Below are positions 1 to 6,331 of a stretch of 8,347 nucleotides of DNA, one piece after another. The translations under genes and the position numbers were made by a program. The stretch is from Cryomorphaceae bacterium (GTDB lineage Bacteria; Bacteroidota; Bacteroidia; Flavobacteriales; BACL11): positions 1 through 8,347 of the forward strand of contig CATEYX010000192.1 of NCBI GenBank assembly GCA_949511925.1. The letters are read 5' to 3'. How positions within the stretch are numbered: the first letter of the stretch is position 1; each line of letters begins with the position of its first letter. The notes under the pieces were generated by a model. That model saw only the letters and a list, made by a program, of their open reading frames with translations. It did no database searches and had not been told where the DNA came from.

Positions 1-864
1 ACTTTTTTGGAAAGCCTTGAGGCTCCATATGTGTTAAAAGCAGATGGTTTGGCGGCTGGGAAAGGAGTGCTAATCCTAAATGAATTGCAAGAAGCAAAAG
101 ACGAATTAAGAGCAATGGTGGCAGATGCAAAATTTGGAACTGCATCATCAACAGTAGTTATTGAGGAATTCTTAGATGGAATTGAACTTTCAGTATTTGT
201 TTTAACAGATGGTGATTCGTATAAAATTCTCCCTTCAGCAAAAGATTATAAACGTATCGGGGAAGGTAATACTGGATTAAATACTGGAGGTATGGGAGCT
301 GTTTCACCAGTACCATTTGCTGATAGATTCTACATTGAAAAAGTAGAAAGAGAAATTATTAAACCAACTGTAGAAGGGTTAAAGAAAGATAATATTGAAT
401 ACAAAGGGTTTATCTTTATTGGACTCATAAATGTAAAAGGAGAACCTAAAGTAATTGAATATAATGTAAGGATGGGCGACCCTGAAACTGAGGTTGTTAT
501 TCCTAGGGTAAAATCAGATTTACTGAACCTTTTAATGGGAATTGGAGATGGAACTTTTAGCGAAAAGGATTTAGAAATAACGGAGGAAGTGGCGACAACA
601 GTAATGTTAGTTTCAGGCGGTTATCCTGAAGCTTATGAAAAAGGAAAAGAGATTATAGGAATTGAAAAAGTAAGCGATAGTATTGTATTCCATGCAGGAA
701 CAAAACAAGAAGGAGAAACAGTAACAACAAATGGTGGGAGAGTTATTGCCCTAACTTCATTCGGAGAAAACATGAATGATGCACTTAAAAAATCATTTTA
801 TAGTGCAGAAAAAATAGCTTTTGAAGGAAAATACTTTCGTAAAGATATTGGCTTTGATTTATGA
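1..864 (+). CDS. purD: Phosphoribosylamine-glycine ligase (GARS), 3' part
   Basis: PurD joins glycine to 5-phosphoribosylamine using ATP, giving GAR, the second step of cytosolic de novo purine synthesis. The frame is open from the window edge; the first full codon is at 1, and the TTG/Met-like codon at 7 is not the real start. About 287 residues are present. The family is usually about 420-430 residues, so roughly the first 135 (the N-terminal domain) lie outside. What is visible is the ATP-grasp core. It has KADGLAAGKG near fragment residues 13-22, the GGMGAVSP loop near 96-103, and EYNVRMGDPETE near 153-164, whose acidic and Asn residues bind Mg-ATP. The C-terminal domain follows and runs to a TGA stop. 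The last 6 bp overlap the end of the convergent small membrane-protein gene. The family call is secure; nothing can be said about its promoter. Confidence 0.97.
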   Translation, partial: TFLESLEAPYVLKADGLAAGKGVLILNELQEAKDELRAMVADAKFGTASSTVVIEEFLDGIELSVFVLTDGDSYKILPSAKDYKRIGEGNTGLNTGGMGAVSPVPFADRFYIEKVEREIIKPTVEGLKKDNIEYKGFIFIGLINVKGEPKVIEYNVRMGDPETEVVIPRVKSDLLNLLMGIGDGTFSEKDLEITEEVATTVMLVSGGYPEAYEKGKEIIGIEKVSDSIVFHAGTKQEGETVTTNGGRVIALTSFGENMNDALKKSFYSAEKIAFEGKYFRKDIGFDL

Positions 865-1035
865 TGAAGCGTGCTCCTCTCCATCTTTTCTATGCTTTAG
901 CATTTTAGTAGTCCAAATCACTAAAAAAGCAAAGATGATAAGAATATATAAATAGTTTATTGTGTTCCCTACAGCTTCAACACCATTAAAAATCAGACCA
1001 AAAAAATCTCCGATTGCATAAAATATTTTATTCAT
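859..1035 (-). CDS. Small single-pass membrane protein (DUF6341-like)
   Basis: This is a 58-residue ORF read on the minus strand from ATG at 1035 to TAA at 859-861. The N-terminal half (MNKIFYAIGDFFGLIFNGVEAV) is amphipathic. A single strongly hydrophobic helix lies near residues 27-43, followed by a basic, hydrophilic tail (KMLKHRKDGEEHASS), which suggests a cytoplasmic C-terminus. The function is unknown. Its size, composition and position beside purD and a DUF6427-type gene resemble the small Bacteroidetes family DUF6341, some members of which have been misannotated as uracil phosphoribosyltransferase. That link comes from memory and was not searched. A good TAnnTTTG promoter sits 24 nt upstream of the start, which supports a real gene. 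It converges on purD, sharing 6 bp at the stops. Confidence 0.75.
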   Translation of the reverse strand: MNKIFYAIGDFFGLIFNGVEAVGNTINYLYILIIFAFLVIWTTKMLKHRKDGEEHASS

Positions 1036-1059
1036 AATTTTTGTTTTAATTTACTGATG

Positions 1060-1087
1060 CAAATTTAACTATTTTTAGAGAATACAA
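1060..1087 (-). promoter_or_regulatory. Candidate Bacteroidetes promoter for the 58-residue gene
   Basis: Read on the minus strand, TTG (1087-1085), a 17-bp spacer and TAAATTTG (1067-1060) match the Bacteroidetes sigma-A pattern TTG-N17-23-TAnnTTTG. Transcription would start about 6 nt further on, leaving a leader of roughly 18 nt before the ATG at 1035. The -33 element abuts the start codon of the divergent membrane-protein gene at 1087. Confidence 0.55.
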
Positions 1088-2019
1088 TGTTTCTTAAACA
1101 CCTTATAAATCCAAGGCCTACAATAATTATATTTTTTATTTTATTTTGTATATTATTTACATGCTTACCCTTGCTGAACTCCTCTTTTGAATTAATCTTT
1201 TCTCATCAATGGGTATCTCCTGTTTTTGTGTTTCTACTTGGCTTACTTCTTCCAGCATTTAACGCTTTAGGAATCAATAATTTAGTATATGAAAAAAATA
1301 TTATTCGCAAAGACAATCTTGTGCTTGGGTTTGTATTTCTACTTCTTTGCACTCCTTTTATAAATACTGTTTCAGAATGGATAATTTCCTTTTTTTTACT
1401 TTTTTTTCTAAATTCTATATTAGAAACTTATCAAAAAGAATACCCATTTGCTCAGGTTTTTAATGCGGGTATTATTGTATCTATTTTTAGTTTTATTTTC
1501 CCAAACTTGCTTTTCCTTATGCTCCTTATTGTGATTAGTGGGATTAATTACAGCAACTTAAATTGGAGAAATTTATGTATATCTTCTATAGGTGTTGCCA
1601 TACCCTATTTCTTCTACTTTGTTTACACTTTTCTATTTGATGAAACCTTTATTTTCCCAACTTTTGAAACACTACAATTTATCAGCCTTCCAGCTATCAA
1701 TGATTTTAAAACACCCAAGCTAATTTGGATTAGTGTATTGCTTATTATCAGTTTACTTTCATTTATTGAACTTTTTCAATGGCTCTACAAAAAAAGTATT
1801 CGTTCTAGGAAATCTTTTCTGATTATTTCCTTTTATTTTGTCTTTAGTGTATTACTAATAATTTTTGGAGGACTTAAGTCATGGTACTTTTTAATGACTC
1901 CTTTATGTGTAATTATTGGAAATTATTTCACCTACACAAAGAATAAGAAAATTGGTAATTTTTTATTTTTACTTTTCATAATTTCTTCCTTCTATTGTAG
2001 GTACTCGGTTGTGTTATAA
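1087..2019 (+). CDS. Polytopic inner-membrane protein, DUF6427-like
   Basis: This 310-residue protein is almost entirely hydrophobic, with about nine or ten predicted membrane segments. By eye they lie near residues 13-30, 43-62, 78-93, 96-112, 126-152, 164-183, 212-234, 243-262, 266-283 and 289-305. A short basic stretch (KKSIRSRK, 235-242) marks a likely cytoplasmic loop. The FNAGIIVSIFSF segment (125-136) and the NWRN...GVAIPYFFYF segment (159-178) recall the Bacteroidetes family DUF6427, whose function is unknown. In related genomes such a gene tends, as I recall, to lie next to purD and a small membrane protein; I could not search this. It diverges from the 58-residue gene with 51 bp between the starts. 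No full TAnnTTTG element precedes it; the closest is TATTTTTA at 1070-1077. purQ begins 31 bp downstream. Confidence 0.85.
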   Translation: MFLKHLINPRPTIIIFFILFCILFTCLPLLNSSFELIFSHQWVSPVFVFLLGLLLPAFNALGINNLVYEKNIIRKDNLVLGFVFLLLCTPFINTVSEWIISFFLLFFLNSILETYQKEYPFAQVFNAGIIVSIFSFIFPNLLFLMLLIVISGINYSNLNWRNLCISSIGVAIPYFFYFVYTFLFDETFIFPTFETLQFISLPAINDFKTPKLIWISVLLIISLLSFIELFQWLYKKSIRSRKSFLIISFYFVFSVLLIIFGGLKSWYFLMTPLCVIIGNYFTYTKNKKIGNFLFLLFIISSFYCRYSVVL

Positions 2020-2023
2020 TGTG

Positions 2024-2031
2024 TAAATTTG
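2024..2031 (+). promoter_or_regulatory. Candidate -7 element for purQ
   Basis: TAAATTTG is a full match to the Bacteroidetes -7 consensus TAnnTTTG. It starts 5 bp after the stop of the upstream membrane-protein gene and ends 19 nt before the purQ ATG. No TTG lies at the expected 17-23 bp upstream; the nearest are 12 and 26 bp away. It may therefore be a weak or secondary promoter. Confidence 0.4.
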
Positions 2032-2050
2032 CCAAATTAAAAATAATATT

Positions 2051-2740
2051 ATGAAATTTGGTGTAGTTGTTTTCCCTGGGTCTAATTGCGATATGGATAT
2101 GGTTTATATTTTAGAAACTATTATGAAGCAAGAAGTAGTAAAACTTTGGCATAAAGATACTGATTTGCAAGAGTGTGATTTTATCATTTTACCTGGAGGT
2201 TTCTCTTTTGGGGATTACTTAAGATCAGGAGCTATTGCTAAATTCTCTCCTATTATGACAGAAATTATTGGCTTTGGTAATGCAGGTGGTTATGTAATGG
2301 GAATTTGTAATGGTTTCCAAATTTTAACAGAAAGCGGATTATTACCAGGCGCACTACTGCACAACGACAGCCATAAATTTATTTGCAAAAACACCTATTT
2401 AAAGGCTGAAACAAAAAACACTTTAGTTACAAATCAATATGCTGAAAAGGCAATAAAAATTCCTATTGCTCATGGTGAAGGAAAATATTTTGCAGATGAA
2501 GAAACAATGAAATCTTTAATTCAAAATGACCAGATTTTATTTAAGTATTGTGACAAAAATGGAGATATTACTGAACAAGCAAATCCTAATGGATCATTAT
2601 TAAATATCGCTGGTATTTGTAATGCTGATAGAAATGTTTTTGGAATGATGCCACACCCAGAAAGAGCAGCTGACAAAGAGTTAACTAATCAAGATGGCCT
2701 TACTTTATTCAAAAGTATTTTATCTGAATTCTTGCTCTAG
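2051..2740 (+). CDS. purQ: FGAM synthase, glutaminase subunit PurQ
   Basis: PurQ is the class I glutamine amidotransferase subunit of phosphoribosylformylglycinamidine synthase. It hydrolyses glutamine and passes ammonia to PurL, which converts FGAR to FGAM, the fourth step of purine synthesis. The 229-residue length is normal for the stand-alone subunit. VVFPGSNCD opens the protein (residues 6-14), GGFSFGDYLRSGAIA follows at 49-63, the nucleophile is Cys86 in GICNG, and the His202/Glu204 pair lies in MPHPE. All catalytic-triad residues are present. A stand-alone PurQ implies separate small PurL and PurS subunits elsewhere, since neither is next to it here. The start ATG at 2051 places KFGVVVFPG at the expected N-terminus. 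A TAAATTTG element upstream suggests it can be transcribed from its own promoter. Confidence 0.96.
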   Translation: MKFGVVVFPGSNCDMDMVYILETIMKQEVVKLWHKDTDLQECDFIILPGGFSFGDYLRSGAIAKFSPIMTEIIGFGNAGGYVMGICNGFQILTESGLLPGALLHNDSHKFICKNTYLKAETKNTLVTNQYAEKAIKIPIAHGEGKYFADEETMKSLIQNDQILFKYCDKNGDITEQANPNGSLLNIAGICNADRNVFGMMPHPERAADKELTNQDGLTLFKSILSEFLL

Positions 2741-2826
2741 TTTTTTTGTACATATAAAAAATCTAACCCCTTATATTATTTAATTTAACATTTCTTTATC
2801 TAGCAGCTTTAGTTTGTTAACTAATT

Positions 2827-2869
2827 GTTGAAAAAGATGTTGAGAACCAACTTTAAGATGCTGTTGAAA
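2827..2869 (+). repeat. Three GTTGARA heptamers at 12-bp multiples
   Basis: GTTGAAA or GTTGAGA occurs at 2827, 2839 and 2863, that is at spacings of 12 and 24 bp. The last copy contains the TTG of the candidate nrdJ -33 element. Phased short repeats can be operator half-sites, but this stretch is AT-rich and short, so chance is a real possibility. Confidence 0.2.
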
Positions 2870-2892
2870 TTTTAATAATATTTCTAAACTTG
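2864..2892 (+). promoter_or_regulatory. Candidate nrdJ promoter
   Basis: TTG (2864-2866), an 18-bp spacer and TAAACTTG (2885-2892) match TTG-N17-23-TAnnTTTG with one mismatch in the -7 element. The predicted leader is about 45 nt. The rest of the 202-bp gap between purQ and nrdJ shows no ORF, no NrdR-like palindrome, no cobalamin-riboswitch core and no strong terminator. Confidence 0.4.
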
Positions 2893-2942
2893 TAGTCAAT
2901 AAAAAAATGCTGAAAAATTAAAAGCTTTAATCTGAAAACTAA

Positions 2943-5534
2943 ATGACCACAATTACACAAAAACCAAAAGACGTTACCACAAAAACAAAAAACAAAAAAA
3001 CTTACCCATATGAGCAAGTTCTAGAATCTGCAGTTGCCTATTTTAATGGGGACGAACTAGCAGGTACAACTTGGATGAATAAGTATGCAATGAAGAATAA
3101 AGATGGTGAATTTGTTGAGCTAGATCCAGACGACATGCACAGGAGAATGGCTAAGGAATTTGGTAGAATTGAATCAGATTATAAATTAAAATACAACCTG
3201 AACGGTAGTGCTAAATTCTTATCCAAGTATGGGCAAGAAAGAGAAGATTTAACAGAAGAGAAGGTTTATAATTACTTTAAAAAATTTGGATATATTATTC
3301 CCCAAGGAAGTGTAATGAGTTCATTAGGGAATGAATATAAATTAGCTTCTTTATCTAATTGTATAGTTGTTCCTGAATTACATGATTCTTATGGTGGAGT
3401 TTTTTACACTGACCAACAATTAGCCCAATTATTTAAAAGAAGATGTGGTGTTGGGGTTGATATCTCTAACTTGCGTCCATCAGGAGCAAGGGTTTCAAAT
3501 GCTGCAGGAAGTACTTCAGGAGCTGTTTCTTTTATGAATCGTTTTTCAAATACAACCCGTGAAGTAGCACAAAATGGACGAAGAGGAGCTTTGATGCTTT
3601 CTATGGATATTGCCCATCCAGATGTTGAAGATTTCATTACTATAAAACAAGATTTACAAAAAGTAACAGGGGCTAATATCTCCATTCGTTTGTCTGATGA
3701 GTTTATGAAAGCTGTAGAGAGCAATTCAGAATACACACACAAATGGCCAATTGATTCTGAAGCACCTAAATTCAGCAAAACTGTGAAAGCTAAAGAGCTT
3801 TGGGATACAATTATAGAATGCGCACATAACACAGCTGAGCCAGGATTAATATTTTGGGATAGACAGCATTGGTACTCTACATCATCCGTATATCCTGGAT
3901 ACAAAAATACATCAACTAATCCATGTTCAGAAATTGCAATGCAAGGTGGGGATAGTTGTAGGTTGATTGCAATTAACCTATTCAACTTTGTTGAAAATCC
4001 TTTCACTAAAGATGCAAAATTCTTAATGGAGGACTTCTATAAATCAACTTATGAAGGGCAGAGATTAATGGATGATTTGGTAGATTTAGAAACAGAAGCT
4101 ATTGGTAGAATCCTTAAAAAAGTAGACAATGATGATGAACCGGAAAACATCAAGCAAGTAGAAAAAGAAACTTGGGAGTTATTGCTTAAAACTGGTAAAG
4201 AAGGAAGAAGAACAGGCTTAGGATTTACTGCACTTGCTGATATGGTAGCTGCATTGGGAATGGCAATCGATTCTGATGATGCTATTGCTAAGGTAGAAGA
4301 AATAATGAAAGAAAAATGTAGAGCAGAATTTGATAGCTCTATTGACATGTCACTAGAAAGAGGGAGTTTTGTTGGTTTTGATGCTAAAATTGAAAAAACT
4401 TCAGAGTTTGTACAAATGTTAGAGACTGAACTTCCTGAAGTATATGAACGAATGATGAAATTTGGAAGAAGAAATATCTCTATTAGTACGGTTGCTCCAA
4501 CCGGAACACTAAGTATGTTGGCGCAAACTTCTTCAGGAATTGAGCCCGTATTTATGACGCACTATAAAAGAAGAAGGAAAATAAACGAACAAGATAGAGA
4601 AGCAAAAGTTGACTTTATTGATGATTTAGGAGATAAGTGGCAAGAGTTTACGGTTTATCACCATAACTTAAAAACTTGGATGGAAGTAACAGGAGAAACG
4701 GATATTACTAAAAGTCCTTATGCAGGAAGTACTGCTCCAGAAATTAATTGGAATAAAAGAGTTGAAATGCAGGCGGTAGTGCAAAAATATGTTACTCACT
4801 CTATTAGTTCAACTATTAATTTACCTAATGATGTATCACTTGATGAAGTAAGTAATATCTATTTGGAATCATGGAAACAAGGGACTAAAGGGATTACAGT
4901 TTATAGAGATGGCTCAAGAGCAGGAGTGTTAGTTGCTGCTGATGATAACGGAAAAAATGACGTTCTTGAAAATACTGAATTTAAAGAAACAAAAGCCCCT
5001 TCTCGGACCAAACGATTAGATGCAAAAGTAGTTAGATTTCAGAACAATAAAGAAAGATGGATTGCAGTTGTTGGCTTACTAAATGGAAGGCCATACGAAA
5101 TCTTTACAGGAAAAACTGAAGATGTATTTAATGTCCCAGCAGCGGTGGAATACGGTTGGGTAATAAAAAACAGAAGAGAGGATGGTTCTACTCAATATGA
5201 TTTCCAATATGAAGATAAGGAAGGATATAAAATAACAATGGGGGGCCTATCTCGTTCATTTGATAAAGAATTTTGGAACTATGCAAAATTAATTTCTGGA
5301 GTATTACGTCATGGAATGCCTTTGCATTATGTTGTTGACTTAATCGGAAAAATGAACATGTATGATGAGAATATCAATACTTGGAAAAGTGGAGTCGTAA
5401 GGGCACTAAAAACATTTATTGCTGATGGCACAAAGGTAAGCGACCACACTTGTGGAGAATGTGGTGATGAAGGCTTAGTTTATGAAGAGGGCTGTCTTAA
5501 ATGCGTTAGCTGTGGCTACAGTAAGTGTGGATAA
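2943..5534 (+). CDS. nrdJ: Class II (adenosylcobalamin-dependent) ribonucleotide reductase
   Basis: NrdJ reduces ribonucleotides to deoxyribonucleotides using an adenosylcobalamin-generated thiyl radical, so it needs neither oxygen nor a separate radical subunit. The 863 residues are normal for the long bacterial form. The catalytic set is complete. Cys140 (ASLSNC) and Cys339 (GDSC) form the redox pair. NPCSE at 326-330 carries Asn326, the thiyl-radical Cys328 and Glu330. STVAPTGT near 515-522 binds substrate phosphate, and YRDGSR lies at 654-659. After a charged linker (about 665-690), a C-terminal region begins near 691. It ends in a six-cysteine tail (Cys837, 840, 851, 854, 857, 862) with the pattern CxxC...CxxCxxC-x4-C, the expected thioredoxin-linked or zinc-binding swinging tail. 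The ATG at 2943 is the only reasonable start and follows AT-rich DNA without a Shine-Dalgarno sequence. A strong hairpin terminator lies just downstream. Confidence 0.97.
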   Translation: MTTITQKPKDVTTKTKNKKTYPYEQVLESAVAYFNGDELAGTTWMNKYAMKNKDGEFVELDPDDMHRRMAKEFGRIESDYKLKYNLNGSAKFLSKYGQEREDLTEEKVYNYFKKFGYIIPQGSVMSSLGNEYKLASLSNCIVVPELHDSYGGVFYTDQQLAQLFKRRCGVGVDISNLRPSGARVSNAAGSTSGAVSFMNRFSNTTREVAQNGRRGALMLSMDIAHPDVEDFITIKQDLQKVTGANISIRLSDEFMKAVESNSEYTHKWPIDSEAPKFSKTVKAKELWDTIIECAHNTAEPGLIFWDRQHWYSTSSVYPGYKNTSTNPCSEIAMQGGDSCRLIAINLFNFVENPFTKDAKFLMEDFYKSTYEGQRLMDDLVDLETEAIGRILKKVDNDDEPENIKQVEKETWELLLKTGKEGRRTGLGFTALADMVAALGMAIDSDDAIAKVEEIMKEKCRAEFDSSIDMSLERGSFVGFDAKIEKTSEFVQMLETELPEVYERMMKFGRRNISISTVAPTGTLSMLAQTSSGIEPVFMTHYKRRRKINEQDREAKVDFIDDLGDKWQEFTVYHHNLKTWMEVTGETDITKSPYAGSTAPEINWNKRVEMQAVVQKYVTHSISSTINLPNDVSLDEVSNIYLESWKQGTKGITVYRDGSRAGVLVAADDNGKNDVLENTEFKETKAPSRTKRLDAKVVRFQNNKERWIAVVGLLNGRPYEIFTGKTEDVFNVPAAVEYGWVIKNRREDGSTQYDFQYEDKEGYKITMGGLSRSFDKEFWNYAKLISGVLRHGMPLHYVVDLIGKMNMYDENINTWKSGVVRALKTFIADGTKVSDHTCGECGDEGLVYEEGCLKCVSCGYSKCG

Positions 5535-5555
5535 AAAAAATCAAATTTAATATTC

Positions 5556-5584
5556 AAAACCCATCTATTTTAGGTGGGTTTTTT
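5556..5584 (+). terminator. Rho-independent terminator after nrdJ
   Basis: An 11-bp stem pairs AAAACCCATCT (5556-5566) with AGGTGGGTTTT (5572-5582), with one G-T pair and a 5-nt loop, and runs into a T tract. It begins 21 bp after the nrdJ stop. It would separate nrdJ transcription from the comF-type pseudogene. Confidence 0.85.
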
Positions 5585-5592
5585 ATTGCCTA

Positions 5593-5600
5593 TATTTTTG
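5593..5600 (+). promoter_or_regulatory. Possible relic -7 element of the comF-type gene
   Basis: TATTTTTG matches TAnnTTTG exactly and ends 12 nt before the ATG at 5613. There is no TTG at the usual distance upstream. It may be the remaining promoter of the now broken gene. Confidence 0.3.
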
Positions 5601-5612
5601 TAACTTTCGATA

Positions 5613-6306
5613 ATGAAAAAGATACTTTCATTTTTTGAAGATTTAGTTTCTTTATTTTACCCCAACTCTTTTGGCGTCTGTGGCGAAAACCTATTAAAAG
5701 ATGAAGATACCATATGTATACTTTGATTGTACAAAATTCCAAAAACAAATTGCTTTAACAAGAAAGAAAATAATGTAAGGCAAATATTCTGGGGAAGGGT
5801 ACAGATTGAAAATGCAGCTGCATTATATAAATATCATAAAGAAGGAAGTATTCAAAAATTCATCTACCAGTTAAAATATGAAGGAGGGAAAAGCACAGGA
5901 ATATTTTTAGGGAAGCAAATAGGATATGCTATAAAGGAAAGTCCATTTTTTTAATTTGGATTATATTATTCCTGTACCTCTACACCCAAAAAAAGAAAAA
6001 CTAAGAGGGTAAAACCAAAGTAAATATATCATTAAGGGAATACAAGAAATAATAAATATTGAAGTACATAAAAAACTACTCATCCGTACAGAAAATACGG
6101 ATTCTCAAACAAGAAAAAAACGATTTAGCCGTTGGGAAAATATGATGAATAGTTTTCGTTTGAAACAGATTGATCAATTACAAAATAAACATATTTCGCT
6201 AGAGGATGATGTAGTAACTACATGCGCAACTCTGGAGGCCTGTGCGCAAAAATTATTAGAAATTAAAGGAGTTAAAGTAAGCATTATAACCATTGCAGTA
6301 GCCTAA
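5613..6306 (+). pseudogene. comF: Degenerate ComF-family phosphoribosyltransferase
   Basis: Reading through the lesions gives about 230 codons, the full length of a ComF-family protein. Intact members have an N-terminal four-cysteine zinc motif and a type I phosphoribosyltransferase domain. The relic begins MKKILSFFEDLVSLFYP. Four kinds of damage are visible. The first zinc-site cysteine appears to be Phe (FGVC). TGA at 5724-5726 replaces the cysteine expected in CILxLYKIP. A run of seven T (5946-5952) has one base too many and puts a TAA in frame. After restoring the frame, TAA at 6010-6012 replaces the Tyr of RGYNQS. The PRPP loop, expected as DDVxTTGAT, reads DDVVTTCAT, with Cys for Gly. 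The ending ACAQKLLEIKGVKVSIITIAVA is well kept. No long intact product is possible. Flanking genes are undamaged, which argues for real decay over poor sequence. Confidence 0.85.
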
Positions 6307-6325
6307 GTCAAATATAGTATATTTG
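6293..6325 (+). promoter_or_regulatory. Promoter of the Ig-like lipoprotein gene, probably leaderless
   Basis: TTG (6293-6295), a 22-bp spacer and TATATTTG (6318-6325) fit TTG-N17-23-TAnnTTTG. The -7 element ends only 6 nt before the ATG at 6332, so transcription should begin at or next to the start codon. The -33 element lies inside the 3' end of the comF relic. The TTG at 6323, an alternative in-frame start, is part of the -7 element and so cannot be the start. Confidence 0.55.
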
Positions 6326-6331
6326 CCAGTA

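Noticed and set aside
892..903. Palindrome ATGCTTTAGCAT as a terminator for purD
   Set aside because: The stem is only 5 bp with a 2-nt centre and lacks a convincing T tract. It lies inside the coding region of the small membrane gene.
2836..2854. Weak inverted repeat GTTG...CAAC before nrdJ
   Set aside because: The stem is only 4 bp and extends only with mismatches and a bulge, so it is within chance expectation.
2741..2942. Possible cobalamin riboswitch or NrdR box before the B12-dependent reductase
   Set aside because: No B12-box-like core and no NrdR-type 16-bp palindrome could be found. The leader predicted from the candidate promoter, about 45 nt, is too short for a riboswitch.
3404..4006. 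200-codon open frame on the minus strand
   Set aside because: It lies fully inside nrdJ, antisense to conserved catalytic sequence, and its translation resembles no family I know. It is a shadow frame.
4049..4348. 99-codon open frame on the minus strand
   Set aside because: It also lies inside nrdJ. Its Ser/Ile-rich translation is typical of a frame opposite an AT-rich gene.
5724..5726. TGA at a conserved cysteine position of the ComF-type frame, as in selenocysteine genes
   Set aside because: The same gene has a frameshift, a second nonsense codon and a damaged PRPP loop, and I see no SECIS-like hairpin after the TGA. Decay explains it better than recoding.
5727..5954. 75-codon open frame that could be taken as a small gene
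   Set aside because: It is the middle piece of the broken comF-type gene between the TGA and the frameshift, with no proper start of its own.
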